Source of the DNA: Paucihalobacter ruber
Lineage (GTDB): Bacteria; Bacteroidota; Bacteroidia; Flavobacteriales; Flavobacteriaceae
DNA: 64,000 nucleotides
Direction of reading: 5' to 3'
Assembly (NCBI RefSeq): GCF_006494535.1
Contig: NZ_VHIQ01000005.1
Coordinates: forward strand, 62,001 to 126,000
In this document: positions 32,458 through 41,650 of the stretch, piece after piece
Layout: each line of letters begins with the position of its first letter
Numbering within the stretch: position 1 is the stretch's first letter
The notes under the pieces: model-generated
The model's database searches: none
Told to the model about the DNA's origin: nothing
What the model saw: only the letters and a program-made list of their open reading frames with translations
Made by a program: the position numbers and the translations under genes

Positions 32458-33759
32458 TTAATTTTTCGTAACTTTAAAAGGCTGTTTCTTCCCATAAGTC
32501 AACGAACGCCATAACCATTCAAAGGGTCCAAATTGAAAATACTTTAGCCAAATCGGACTAGTAATCAGTTGAAAAATCCAGATGCTAAACACTACATAAT
32601 ACAATTCGTAGCGCTCTAACTGACCGAACATTCCAAAACCAACAAACACAATAGAGGTAATAATGCTATGCATTAAATAATTAGACAATGCCATGCGGCC
32701 AACCGCTGCCAGACCTCTTTGCAGAAAGCCAATAGCTCCCGATTTTATAAATAGCATAAAAAAGCCAATATGTCCCAAGGTAATAAATAGTCTGCCAACA
32801 TGATAGGTTTGCTTGGCTTGTTGGACATGAAGAGTATCATAATTGCTGCCTGTAATTAAGGTAACTTCATAATAGTTCACGCTTAATCCAACCACATAAC
32901 CAATTAAAGCCAGTATTACATAAAATTTGACACTTCTTTCACCGTGAAGTACTCTCAATTTATAAAAGGCCATTCCTAAAAACATAAAACTTAAAATGTC
33001 CCATACAAAATAGCGATATTGAACCCAGGTTTGCATCATCTGTATTTTACTGGCTTTTTGCTTTATGATGCTAAGGTAATTTCCCTTCATCCCATCAATG
33101 TATTCCTGTATTTCTTCTGGTGTTTTTTTAGTGGATAGTTTTTCCCATTGGCCTATGTCTTCTTCAGCTTTTTTGTCGAGTGTAGCACCACTTTCTTTTA
33201 AAACCATGGCTTTCTCATAGTCGGTTTTTAAATCTTTGTTTTTGTGATAGTCACTAATATCCCAAGCAATTCCTATGCAAATTAAAACTGCCGTAATTAT
33301 TAGTAAATTTTTTACCCGTAAGTTTCTAAACGGAAACAAAAAGAATCCAAATAAGCCGTAAGCATACAAGATATCGCCATCCCAGAGAAACAGCCATGAG
33401 TTTACCAATCCAAATAGCAAAAGCCAAACGATTCTTCGGTAATACACATCGGCGGTTGAAATACCTGCACCTTTGTCAATGAGGCGCGACGTAAGCAATA
33501 TAACACCGGCACCAAACAATATGGTAAACAAACCGCGCATGGTGCCTTCAAAAAATAGTTCATTGGCAAACCAAACTGTATAGTTTAGGCCCTCGGTGTG
33601 TCCAAGTACGCTAGGATCGGAATAGGAGTAGGGCAAGCCCATACCGTTGATATTCATGAGTAAAATCCCCAATAAGGCGATGCCTCTTATTACATCTAAG
33701 GCATTGATGCGAGATTGGTTGAACCTAGGTTTTAATTCGTTGGTGGTTAGTGGTTCCAT
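32458..33759 (-). CDS. DUF418 domain membrane protein (copy 2)
   Basis: 433 residues with about ten hydrophobic segments. The start INALDVIRGIALLGILLMN and the C-terminal VGRMALSNYLMHSIITSIVFVGFG ... FQFGPFEWLWRSLTYGKKQPF are DUF418 hallmarks. The family resembles acyltransferase-like or transporter-like membrane proteins; its function is unproven. Roughly 80% of visible positions are identical to the neighbour at 33806-35122, so the pair is a recent tandem duplication. Confidence 0.9.
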   Translation of the reverse strand: MEPLTTNELKPRFNQSRINALDVIRGIALLGILLMNINGMGLPYSYSDPSVLGHTEGLNYTVWFANELFFEGTMRGLFTILFGAGVILLTSRLIDKGAGISTADVYYRRIVWLLLFGLVNSWLFLWDGDILYAYGLFGFFLFPFRNLRVKNLLIITAVLICIGIAWDISDYHKNKDLKTDYEKAMVLKESGATLDKKAEEDIGQWEKLSTKKTPEEIQEYIDGMKGNYLSIIKQKASKIQMMQTWVQYRYFVWDILSFMFLGMAFYKLRVLHGERSVKFYVILALIGYVVGLSVNYYEVTLITGSNYDTLHVQQAKQTYHVGRLFITLGHIGFFMLFIKSGAIGFLQRGLAAVGRMALSNYLMHSIITSIVFVGFGMFGQLERYELYYVVFSIWIFQLITSPIWLKYFQFGPFEWLWRSLTYGKKQPFKVTKN

Positions 33760-33805
33760 GTAGTTGGTTAAAGTTTATTTTTATTTGTTTTCATTTTCAT
33801 AAGTT

Positions 33806-35122
33806 TTATGTAATACTTAGTTTTTTAACTTTAAAAGGCTGCTTCTTCCCGTAAGTCAAGGAACGCCACAACCACTCAAAAGGGCCAAATAAGAAATATT
33901 TCAACCAAATGGGGCTTACAATAAGTTGGAAAATCCAGATGCTAAAAACCACATAATACAATTCGTATCGCTCTAATTGGCCATACAATCCAAACCCAAA
34001 CCCAAGAAACACAATAGACGTGATGATGCTGTGCATTAAATAATTAGACAATGCCATGCGTCCAACCGCAGCCAAACCTCTTTGCAGAAAACCAATAGCA
34101 CCCGATTTTATAAAGAGCATAAAAAAGCCAACATGTCCCAGGGTGATGAACAGTCTTCCAACATTATAGGTTTGTTTAGCCTGATAGATATGAATGGTAT
34201 CAAAATCGTTACTAGTGATCAGGTTGACTTCGTAATAATTGACGCTCAAGCCTACTGCATATCCAATAATGGCTAAGAAAATATAGAAATTCGTGCTTTT
34301 TTCACCATGAAGTATTCTCCGTTTATAAAATGCCATTCCTAAAAACATAAAACTTAAAATGTCCCAAGCGCCATAACGGTATTGAAACCATGTTTGCATC
34401 CATTGTATTTCGTTGGCTTTTTCTTGTCGGACTTCAAAATAATTGCCTTGCATGCCGGTGATGTGTTCTTGAATTTCGTCCGGTGTTTTTTTAGTGGATA
34501 TTTTTTCCCATTGGGCGATGGCTCCTTCGGCTTTCTTGTCAAGTTCGGCGCCACTTTCTTTTAAAGCCAGAGCTTCTTCAGCTTCAGTTTTTAGGGTTTT
34601 GTTTTTGTGATAGTCACTAATATCCCATGCGGTCCCTATGCAAATTAAAACTGCAGCAATAATGAGTAGATTCTTAACCGCTAAGTTTCTAAACGGAAAC
34701 AAAAAGAACCCAAATAAGCCATAAGCATACAAAATATCGCCATCCCATAAAAATACCCATGTGTTGACCAAGCCAAATAGCAAAAGCCACACGATTCTTC
34801 TGTAATAGACATCGGCGGTTGAAATACCTGCACCTTTATCAATAAGCCTTGTAGTTAGTAAAATAACGCCTGCTCCGAACAGTATGGTAAACAGGCCGCG
34901 CATGGTACCTTCAAAAAAGAGTTCGTTGACCAACCACACGGCATAGTTTAGGCCTTCGGTATGGCCAAGAACACTTGGGTCTTCGTAGGAGTAGGGCAAG
35001 CCCATGCCATTGATATTCATTAGTAAAATACCTAGTAGGGCGATACCTCTAATTACATCTAAGGCGTTGATACGGGCGTGTTTTAAGGTGGGTTTTAATT
35101 CGTTGGTGGTTAGTGGTTCCAT
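33806..35122 (-). CDS. DUF418 domain membrane protein (copy 1)
   Basis: 438 residues, with the same first 12 residues (MEPLTTNELKPT/R) and the same overall plan as its neighbour. Differences concentrate in the soluble loop around residues 180-235 and in the extreme C-terminus. 46 bases separate the two genes. Hydrophobic segments cover most of the chain, so it is an inner-membrane protein. Confidence 0.9.
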   Translation of the reverse strand: MEPLTTNELKPTLKHARINALDVIRGIALLGILLMNINGMGLPYSYEDPSVLGHTEGLNYAVWLVNELFFEGTMRGLFTILFGAGVILLTTRLIDKGAGISTADVYYRRIVWLLLFGLVNTWVFLWDGDILYAYGLFGFFLFPFRNLAVKNLLIIAAVLICIGTAWDISDYHKNKTLKTEAEEALALKESGAELDKKAEGAIAQWEKISTKKTPDEIQEHITGMQGNYFEVRQEKANEIQWMQTWFQYRYGAWDILSFMFLGMAFYKRRILHGEKSTNFYIFLAIIGYAVGLSVNYYEVNLITSNDFDTIHIYQAKQTYNVGRLFITLGHVGFFMLFIKSGAIGFLQRGLAAVGRMALSNYLMHSIITSIVFLGFGFGLYGQLERYELYYVVFSIWIFQLIVSPIWLKYFLFGPFEWLWRSLTYGKKQPFKVKKLSIT

Positions 35123-35145
35123 GTAGTTGGTTATAGTTGATTTGT

Positions 35146-36021
35146 TTATGGTTTAGATTTTGCACCGTCAAAGTCGGCTATATTGAAAGCTTTTAACATT
35201 TCCTGTCGAACAGGTTCTGTAACATCGTTCATACTTTGCGCCCCCATATCTAAACCTACAATATTTCTTAAGGGTCTTTTTCCTGCGGGAAGATTGATGA
35301 GTTCTTCAAATTTTTTCACCACTAAATCCGGATCGGTTGGTGCATCGGGATTTTCAAAAGCCGCCATGGATTGACTGCCGAAGGTATCCAAAAAGCTGGC
35401 TACATGGTCGTATGCCGCTGCAGTGGTAGTGTCTTCGGGATAAATGACGCCCGGAAAAAAATTAGTTGAGAACGGACCAGGTTGTACAATGGCGACATCG
35501 ATTCCCAACGGACCAAGCTCATAGCGTAAGGCTTCGCTCATGCCTTCAACAGCCCATTTACTGGCGTGATAAATCCCAAATCCGGGTACTGCCAATCGGC
35601 CTGCAATGGAGCTTAGTTGAATAACCAGCCCCGATTTTTTTGCGCGCATCATTGGCAACACGGCTTTTAGCATGCGCACGTTACCAATCACGTTTAAATC
35701 GAGTTGCGCCATGCATTCTTCAGACGAAAAGGCTTCAACAGGTCCGCCAAAACCTCTACCGGCATTGTTAATCAACACATCACAATTGTTAATGTGTTTC
35801 ATGGCATCAGCAACGCTTTGGTCTGAAGTGACATCTAAATCCACAACCTCTAGGTGCAGGTTTTTAGATTTTGCAAAATCTGATAATTCTTTTGCAGGTC
35901 CGGCATTTTTGGCTTTGGTGTTACGCATGGTGGCATATACATGATGCCCTTTTTCTGCAAGATACTTGGCAGCTTCAAATCCGAATCCTGTGCTGCATCC
36001 TGTGATTAGTATACTTTTCAT
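35146..36021 (-). CDS. SDR family oxidoreductase
   Basis: 291 residues. TGCSTGFG at the start, NNAGRGFGG, catalytic Ser in QLSSIAG, YHASK. The extended C-terminus and QPGPFSTNFF element are typical of retinol-dehydrogenase-like SDRs. The substrate is unknown. Same strand as its neighbours, 23 bases from the DUF418 gene. Confidence 0.9.
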   Translation of the reverse strand: MKSILITGCSTGFGFEAAKYLAEKGHHVYATMRNTKAKNAGPAKELSDFAKSKNLHLEVVDLDVTSDQSVADAMKHINNCDVLINNAGRGFGGPVEAFSSEECMAQLDLNVIGNVRMLKAVLPMMRAKKSGLVIQLSSIAGRLAVPGFGIYHASKWAVEGMSEALRYELGPLGIDVAIVQPGPFSTNFFPGVIYPEDTTTAAAYDHVASFLDTFGSQSMAAFENPDAPTDPDLVVKKFEELINLPAGKRPLRNIVGLDMGAQSMNDVTEPVRQEMLKAFNIADFDGAKSKP

Positions 36022-36044
36022 ATGTTTATTTTGATTAAATTGTT

Positions 36045-36800
36045 TTACAAATTAGCTTTATGTTGTCCGCCATCTACAGCTAGACAGGTGCCAACAACCC
36101 AACTGGCGCATGGCGAAACGATGAATGTGGCTACTTTGCCTATTTCGTCCGGTGTGCCTAGTCTTCCCGAAGGGATAGAACTGAGTGCCCAATCGTACAA
36201 TGGTGGGTTTTGTGTTTTGGTCAATTCCCAAAGTCCATCGGGAAACTCTACTGAGCCTGGTGCAATGGTATTGACTCTGATATTTTTTGGTGCCAGTTGA
36301 ATGGCCATAGTTTTAGAATAGCTAATGATGGCTGCTTTTACTGCGGCGTAAGCAGGCGGTGATCCGGCTTCAAGACCGGAACCCGATGAAATAAACAAAA
36401 TGTTGCCACTACCTGCCTCAAGCATCCATGGAATGACTTTTCTGGTAGCGTTAACGCTGCCTAATAAATCGACATTGATGGAAGTTTCCCAGTCGCTAAA
36501 ATCGTCACCGAGGCTCAAAGCTGAAACATTATTAACTAAAATATCAACGGTTCCAAATTGTGCTTTTACACGGTTTAGAAACGAATGTAATTCTTCGGAA
36601 TTTCCAACATCGCAAGTTGATGCAATTACTTTTACGCCTTTGTCAAGCAGTTCTTTTTCGGTCTTTTTTAAGGCTGCTTCACCTCGGGCACAAATAGCTA
36701 CGTTGACGCCTTCTTCTGCCAAGTTTAATGCAATACTTCTCCCTATACCTTTACTGCCACCGGTGACGATGGCGTTTTTTCCTTTGAGTTGTAAATTCAT
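36045..36800 (-). CDS. SDR family oxidoreductase
   Basis: 251 residues. TGGSKGIG, NNVSAL in place of the usual NNAG, SSGSG, YAAVKAA and a GTCLAVDGGQ end. It resembles fatty-acid-synthesis-type 3-oxoacyl reductases (FabG-like) in length, but the altered NNAG suggests a side branch. It is 23 bases upstream of the other SDR. Confidence 0.88.
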   Translation of the reverse strand: MNLQLKGKNAIVTGGSKGIGRSIALNLAEEGVNVAICARGEAALKKTEKELLDKGVKVIASTCDVGNSEELHSFLNRVKAQFGTVDILVNNVSALSLGDDFSDWETSINVDLLGSVNATRKVIPWMLEAGSGNILFISSGSGLEAGSPPAYAAVKAAIISYSKTMAIQLAPKNIRVNTIAPGSVEFPDGLWELTKTQNPPLYDWALSSIPSGRLGTPDEIGKVATFIVSPCASWVVGTCLAVDGGQHKANL

Positions 36801-36862
36801 GATGATGATATTTCTTAATTATTATTTTCAATTAAAGTGATTATTTCTTCAACTGTTTATTG

Positions 36863-37363
36863 TTATGGTGTATCTGTATTAATCATGTCTTTATACATTT
36901 TCCACATCCCATCTTCCTTTTTCCAAATCACTAACGATTTTCCTATGAGGGTATCTTTCCCATTACTTAAAGTCCACTGTTCAGTATCTAATAAATAGTC
37001 GCCACAACCCTCTGCCCAGGTAGATTCTACGTCTAAATCTGTAAATCCACCTGCAATAAATCCTTCAAAAGCTTTTTCAATCTCCTCTCTTCCGGTAAAA
37101 ATTTGGCTATTATGTGGCATAAATACACCGTCTTCGGTATAAAATTTGGCTACAGCTTTGGCGTTTCCACTTGCCAGAGCTTCCTTAACGCCTTCAAATG
37201 ATTTTTGCAGTTCTTCTTTTTCTTTTTCTAAATCAAAAACTGTATTCGTTTCTACTATTTCACTTTCTACAGACTTGGGAGCATTATTGCAGCTTGTTGA
37301 AATAAATAGTAAAACAATGATGATTGAGATGGCCTTGGTTTTGTTTTTAATAAGATTTTTCAT
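36863..37363 (-). CDS. NTF2-like (DUF4440) lipoprotein
   Basis: 166 residues. Lipoprotein signal ending LLFISTSCNNA; then EGVKEALASGNAKAVAKFYTEDGVFMPHN, FTGREEIEKAFEGF and LVIWKKEDGMWKMYKDMIN, the usual DUF4440 segments. Probably periplasmic. The start is 12 bases from the end of the alcohol dehydrogenase gene. Confidence 0.85.
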   Translation of the reverse strand: MKNLIKNKTKAISIIIVLLFISTSCNNAPKSVESEIVETNTVFDLEKEKEELQKSFEGVKEALASGNAKAVAKFYTEDGVFMPHNSQIFTGREEIEKAFEGFIAGGFTDLDVESTWAEGCGDYLLDTEQWTLSNGKDTLIGKSLVIWKKEDGMWKMYKDMINTDTP

Positions 37364-37375
37364 TTTGTTTTGGTT

Positions 37376-38380
37376 TTAATTTTTCAATACAATTCTAAAA
37401 CGCGCCTTACCTGATTCTAAATGGGCTAAAGCTTCATTTGCTTTTGCCATAGGAAACTCTTCTGTAATAGGGTAGATGTCGTGACGCACGCAGAATTCAA
37501 GCATAGTGCGGGTTAGTGCCGGGCTACCAAGCGGACTGCCTGCAACCGACTTTTCTCCCATTATTAAGGTAAATGCCGGAATTGCCAAAGGCTCCAATAC
37601 TGCACCGACATTGTGAAATTTTCCTTTGGGTGCGAGTGCCACCAAATAGGAATTCCAATCTAAGGTGACATTGGTGGTATTCAGAATAAAGTTTAAAGTC
37701 CCGGCGATTTTTTCCAATTCTTCCGGCTTTGTTGAATCTACTACTTTGGTCGCGCCCATTTTTAAAATGGATTCTTTTTTACTTGGGTTGGAACTAAAGG
37801 CAACCACTTCGCAACCCCATTTATTCAGAAACTTGAGTGCCATATGTCCCAAACCACCTATGCCAATAACCCCAACTTTGTCGGTTGCTTTAACACCTGC
37901 CAGCAGAATGGGATTAAACACCGTGATTCCGCCACAAAGCAAAGGCCCTGCTTTATCTAGGTTAATGCCATCAGGTAAAGGAATGGCCCAAGACCAATGG
38001 CTTCGTACATAGTCGGCAAAACCGCCATGACGGCCGCCAATGGTGAACTGTACGCTAGAACAAAGGTGATGCGATCCGTCCATACATTCATGGCACGACA
38101 TACAAGAACTGGAATACCAGCCCACGCCCACTTTATCTCCAACTTTTACGTTTTTAACCGCATTACCTGCGGCGACAACTTCACCTATAATTTCATGTCC
38201 GGGAACAATGGGGTAGGTGGTCATGCCCCAATCGTTGTTCATCATACTAAGGTCTGAATGGCAGATCCCGCAATTGATGACTTTGACATCGACTTGCTCT
38301 GCTCCAAGTTCTCCCATTTCGTAAGAGAATGCTTCTAATTTTTGGTTGGGGCCTTTTGCCGCAAATGCTGATACTTTCAT
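37376..38380 (-). CDS. zinc-dependent NAD(P) alcohol dehydrogenase (cinnamyl-alcohol-type)
   Basis: 334 residues. Catalytic zinc: CGICHSD and GHEIIGEV. Structural zinc: C-x2-C-x2-C-x7-C in SCMSCHECMDGSHHLC. Rossmann loop GIGGLGHMALK. The pattern and length match the YahK/AdhC-like aldehyde reductases that reduce a broad range of aldehydes with NADPH. Together with the SDRs and RidA this suggests handling of reactive carbonyls. Confidence 0.92.
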   Translation of the reverse strand: MKVSAFAAKGPNQKLEAFSYEMGELGAEQVDVKVINCGICHSDLSMMNNDWGMTTYPIVPGHEIIGEVVAAGNAVKNVKVGDKVGVGWYSSSCMSCHECMDGSHHLCSSVQFTIGGRHGGFADYVRSHWSWAIPLPDGINLDKAGPLLCGGITVFNPILLAGVKATDKVGVIGIGGLGHMALKFLNKWGCEVVAFSSNPSKKESILKMGATKVVDSTKPEELEKIAGTLNFILNTTNVTLDWNSYLVALAPKGKFHNVGAVLEPLAIPAFTLIMGEKSVAGSPLGSPALTRTMLEFCVRHDIYPITEEFPMAKANEALAHLESGKARFRIVLKN

Positions 38381-38456
38381 AATTTATTAAGAGATTTTAT
38401 GTTTTTTAAAGCTTTTTAATATATTTTTAAATCATATACTTTGTGGTAAAAAATAT

Positions 38457-38535
38457 ACCACAGACGTGTCCGCCTTTGGAGGAGGCACAGAGAACACAAA
38501 GAAAAACTCTGTGTGCTTTGTGCCTTTGTGGTGGA
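38457..38535. repeat. imperfect inverted repeat between ADH and RidA genes
   Basis: ACCACAGACGTG...AGGCACAGAGAACACAAAG faces CTCTGTGTGCTTTGTG...CTTTGTGGT, giving a long imperfect hairpin. It resembles the widespread CCACAGAGGCACAAAG-type intergenic repeat of many bacteria. The short reading frames here are not genes. Confidence 0.6.
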
Positions 38536-38664
38536 AATATCGCACTTCAAACCAGCCTGACCCGCTTTGCGCTTTAAAGTTGCAGGCAGAGACGCAAATA
38601 ACGAAAGAGGTTAATTTTTTTAATGCCGAAAATTCTATTTTTAAATTTTTTAAGGTCAACATAT

Positions 38665-39078
38665 TTAGTTAGTCTTGTAAACTTCCATTTCAATTTCAAT
38701 CATCAATTCCGGTAAAGCCAATTCTTTTACGCCCAACCAAGTTCCTGTGGGAAAGTGATTTTTATAAATTTCAGCACGGTATCCCGCATGTTCTAGAAAC
38801 AAAGCCATATTGGTGGTAAATACATCTTCTTTAACGACATCATCAAAGGTGCAGCCGTAATGTTTTAGAATTTTATCTAAGTCGGCATAGCAATTTTTCA
38901 TTTGTTGCTCCAAATCTCCCACAGCTGTCGGATTGCCTTCATCGTCCATACTTACGGCACCTGAAATTTTGATATGGTTTCCAATTTTTACGGCGTGTGA
39001 ATAGCCATAGGCTTTTTCGACTTCCGGACGGAGTAAGAAGTACTCCGGTTTTTCTGAATTGTGTGTTGATTTTCCCAT
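38665..39078 (-). CDS. RidA family protein lacking the usual Arg
   Basis: 137 residues, no signal peptide. It has the fold marks of the family (HAVKIGNHIKISGAVS near residue 29, YADLDKILKHYGCTFDDVVKE), but the C-terminal element reads FPTGTWLGVKELALPELMIEIEMEV: the Arg that binds the substrate carboxylate in canonical RidA is absent. It belongs to a different subgroup with an uncertain reaction. Confidence 0.85.
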   Translation of the reverse strand: MGKSTHNSEKPEYFLLRPEVEKAYGYSHAVKIGNHIKISGAVSMDDEGNPTAVGDLEQQMKNCYADLDKILKHYGCTFDDVVKEDVFTTNMALFLEHAGYRAEIYKNHFPTGTWLGVKELALPELMIEIEMEVYKTN

Positions 39079-39117
39079 TCTTTATTTTTAATAAGTATTG
39101 TTTTAATTACTTTGATT

Positions 39118-39972
39118 TCACCTGGCATCTAATCCAAAATCTTGTTCTACGGATTTATACCAGTCTTCATTGCTGCAAGCGCTCCAGTCTATCCATTGTT
39201 CGTCGGTCATTGATTTGCGCCATTGAATAAATGGTTCGGCATCGGGACCAACAGGATGTCTCAATTTCCAGGTGCCACTTTCTGCCACTTCCAAAATTTT
39301 GTCGGCGACCAATGTTGGTGGTGTTGGTGTTTTTAGTGACGCCGAGAACATTCCGGCGAGACGCTTTGAATGTGGATAGAGAGATTCCGCATCTATACTA
39401 ATATCGCTCGCCATTTGCGTATTGATTATGCCTGGCTCCACGACGACAACCCGAATGTTAAATGGTTTTACTTCACCCGCCAAGGCTTCACTCATGGCTT
39501 CAAGCGCAAATTTGCTGGCAGCATAAGCTCCCAACGGACCACTTGAGATATGACCAGAAACCGAGGCAATGTTGATAATGCAGCCCGCTCGATTCTTTCG
39601 CATCAAAGGCAACAAAGCTTTCGTGCAGCGAAGCACCCCAAAATAGTTGGTTTCCATGACATCCTTGAAGTCTTTCATATTCAATTCCTCAATGGAACCA
39701 TGGCGTTCAATCCCAGCGTTATTGACCAGAACATCAATGAATTTATGTTTTTTAATAATGTCATCGATGCATTGTTTTACAGAATCATCAGAATCTACGT
39801 CCATTTCAGCTATAGTAATGTCTAAAGATTCGGTTGCTATTATTTGTTTGAAATCGTCAGCCTTTGAAGTATTGCGCATAGTAGCAAATACCTTATAGCC
39901 AGATATTCCAAAAGCGAGAGCCGTTTCAAGGCCAATACCTTTGCTTGTTCCGGTAATTAATACGTGTTTCAT
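39118..39972 (-). CDS. SDR family oxidoreductase
   Basis: 284 residues. TGTSKGIG, NNAGIERHG, INIASVSG and YAASK are all present; the VVEPGIINTQ element and long C-terminus (VAESGTWKLRHPVGPDAEPF) match retinol-dehydrogenase-like SDRs. It is similar in plan to the gene at 35146-36021. 39 bases from the RidA gene. Confidence 0.9.
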   Translation of the reverse strand: MKHVLITGTSKGIGLETALAFGISGYKVFATMRNTSKADDFKQIIATESLDITIAEMDVDSDDSVKQCIDDIIKKHKFIDVLVNNAGIERHGSIEELNMKDFKDVMETNYFGVLRCTKALLPLMRKNRAGCIINIASVSGHISSGPLGAYAASKFALEAMSEALAGEVKPFNIRVVVVEPGIINTQMASDISIDAESLYPHSKRLAGMFSASLKTPTPPTLVADKILEVAESGTWKLRHPVGPDAEPFIQWRKSMTDEQWIDWSACSNEDWYKSVEQDFGLDAR

Positions 39973-39995
39973 TTTTGTTCGTTTAAAGGAAAATT

Positions 39996-40856
39996 CTATT
40001 TTCCTGTGACGTCATACAATTTCTTAGTATCCACATATTGCTGAAAGGCAGTGATTTTTCCGTTGTTTAAAGTCCATAAATGCGCAACTTGCGCATTAAA
40101 AGTTTTGCCATTGTTGTGTTTGGCATCGTAACGTAAAGTGGCCAAGACTTTGTTGTTAGTCATATCGTGCAACTCAATATCTTGCAAATTGAAGTACTCG
40201 TGTTCAGCGAGAACTCTGCCAAACACGCCGTTTAAAACAGCTTCGGGACCAATGTAGGGATTGCCATCGGCATAAAAATTACTTTCGGCTTCGTTCCAAA
40301 CAATTCCTGGATCCATAGCGGCCAGAACTGCGGGCACATCACCGGCTGCAAAGGCTTTGTATAATTGGTCTATTACTACGCTGTTTTCAGGATTGTAGAA
40401 AAATCTAGAAATATCCCAATAGCCATATTCTTTTACAATTTTACCACCAACAAATTGTATGGTCATGTGTGCCGGGATATCATAAGTTTTTCCATCGGCT
40501 TTGAGTTTTCCTTGCCATAAACCCCAAAAGTTAACCCAGGTTTCACCCTTATCGGTGACCACCATTTCGTAGTCGCTTTCAGAGTCTACGTAATTCCAGG
40601 TCGAAAAAAGTGAAGCATCTTGTTGGTTCGATGCTATCAATTCTGTTAAGGTTAGGCCCTTATCCTTAGTGGCATTGTTGAAAATTTTGGCGGTGTCTGC
40701 ATAGTGAGTCGCAAACGCATCCCAGTCAAGATTCTGGTAAGCTTTGATCACCTTTTTGTAGGTGTCAATTTCAGGTGATTGTTGGGTGTAACGAACGTTT
40801 TGGTTACAAGCTGTAAAAAGCACTACAGTTAGCGCTAAAAGAATTAATTTTTGCAT
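39996..40856 (-). CDS. two-domain NTF2-like (SnoaL) lipoprotein
   Basis: 286 residues from the ATG at 40856 (MQKLILLALTVVLFTACNQN, lipoprotein signal); a longer frame exists but would overlap the upstream terminator. Two NTF2-like halves follow: GKTYDIPAHMTIQFVGGKIVKEYGYWD ends the first, and DQLYKAFAAGDVPAVLAAMDPGIVW opens the second. It is clearly paralogous to the gene at 57959-58876 (both RYTQQSPEID after the lipobox). Confidence 0.85.
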   Translation of the reverse strand: MQKLILLALTVVLFTACNQNVRYTQQSPEIDTYKKVIKAYQNLDWDAFATHYADTAKIFNNATKDKGLTLTELIASNQQDASLFSTWNYVDSESDYEMVVTDKGETWVNFWGLWQGKLKADGKTYDIPAHMTIQFVGGKIVKEYGYWDISRFFYNPENSVVIDQLYKAFAAGDVPAVLAAMDPGIVWNEAESNFYADGNPYIGPEAVLNGVFGRVLAEHEYFNLQDIELHDMTNNKVLATLRYDAKHNNGKTFNAQVAHLWTLNNGKITAFQQYVDTKKLYDVTGK

Positions 40857-40861
40857 AATGA

Positions 40862-40908
40862 TAAAATTTAAAAACAGGCCAGACCTTTTTGATGTTGTCT
40901 GACCTGTT
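40862..40908 (-). terminator. Rho-independent terminator after the 40928-41650 gene
   Basis: On the minus strand AACAGGTCAGAC and GTCTGGCCTGTT form a 12-bp stem with one mismatch and a 12-base loop, followed by TTTAAATTTT. It lies between the secreted-protein gene and the NTF2-like gene, so it may only partly uncouple them. Confidence 0.7.
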
Positions 40909-40927
40909 TGTTGGTTATTGGTTATTA

Positions 40928-41650
40928 TTAGTTGGATAGTTTTTCGTTGAGGCTCCACATGTAAGCCCAGGAGTTATCAACAGCACTTCGATACTTAGCT
41001 CTTAAATCGTCTGTTTTTTTCTTGCCGTGTACGTTTTCGTATACTTTCCAAGGGCCATCGCGGTCTTCATCTAATGCGGCATATCCGCTAAATGAGCTCA
41101 CCACCATATAATCCGGTGATTGTTCACTGCCTCCTTCAAATGCATACCATTGTCCGCGTGGTTCGCCTTCTTGAGTTTTTATAGTACCCGTAATTTCTTT
41201 AATAACTTCACTAAAAGCCGAGCCGTTTTTCACTCTGAAATAGGTTACCCAAACAACTTTGGTGTCGGTAGCCATTGTTTTTTTACTCCAATCGGGTAAG
41301 GTGCTGGCGATGTTATATTCTGATTTTTCAATATGAGGAATGATGAAATTAACAGCATTCATGGCGCATTTTTCGCTTGCGGGGTCTTCTTTATCCATTT
41401 CGGCCCAGTTGCTCATCCATCCGGTTAAGCCATAAACAGATCCTTCACCTTGAACTCTCGACCAAAAATTCCATTGGTTGGCACCTTCGTTTTCAACATA
41501 GCAATCTTTCCACTTGCTAACGCCTTCAAGAAATTGTGCGTTGTGACCTTGTTTAACGGTTATAACGCTCATTGATAAAAGCGCTTCTTCAAAATTTTGC
41601 GATGTTACCATTAACGGCAACATGAGTAATACAATACATAATTGTTTCAT
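40928..41650 (-). CDS. secreted protein of unknown function, possible dimeric alpha-beta barrel
   Basis: 240 residues. Signal peptide MKQLCIVLLMLPLMVTSQ. The mature part seems to be two related halves, each with a V-V/F-G...FLEGVSKWKDC / FSEVIKEITGTI helix between strands, as in ABM/NIPSNAP-type barrels; this is a guess. Its position upstream of an NTF2-like lipoprotein is mirrored by the 58892-59698 / 57959-58876 pair. Confidence 0.7.
   Translation of the reverse strand: MKQLCIVLLMLPLMVTSQNFEEALLSMSVITVKQGHNAQFLEGVSKWKDCYVENEGANQWNFWSRVQGEGSVYGLTGWMSNWAEMDKEDPASEKCAMNAVNFIIPHIEKSEYNIASTLPDWSKKTMATDTKVVWVTYFRVKNGSAFSEVIKEITGTIKTQEGEPRGQWYAFEGGSEQSPDYMVVSSFSGYAALDEDRDGPWKVYENVHGKKKTDDLRAKYRSAVDNSWAYMWSLNEKLSN

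Noticed and set aside
34354-34564. Frames opposite and alongside the DUF418 gene
   Set aside because: Shadows of the lysine-rich loop of the DUF418 protein, without codon-use support.
38432-38672. Short frames on both strands at the ADH-RidA gap
   Set aside because: They are produced by the inverted repeat at 38457-38535.
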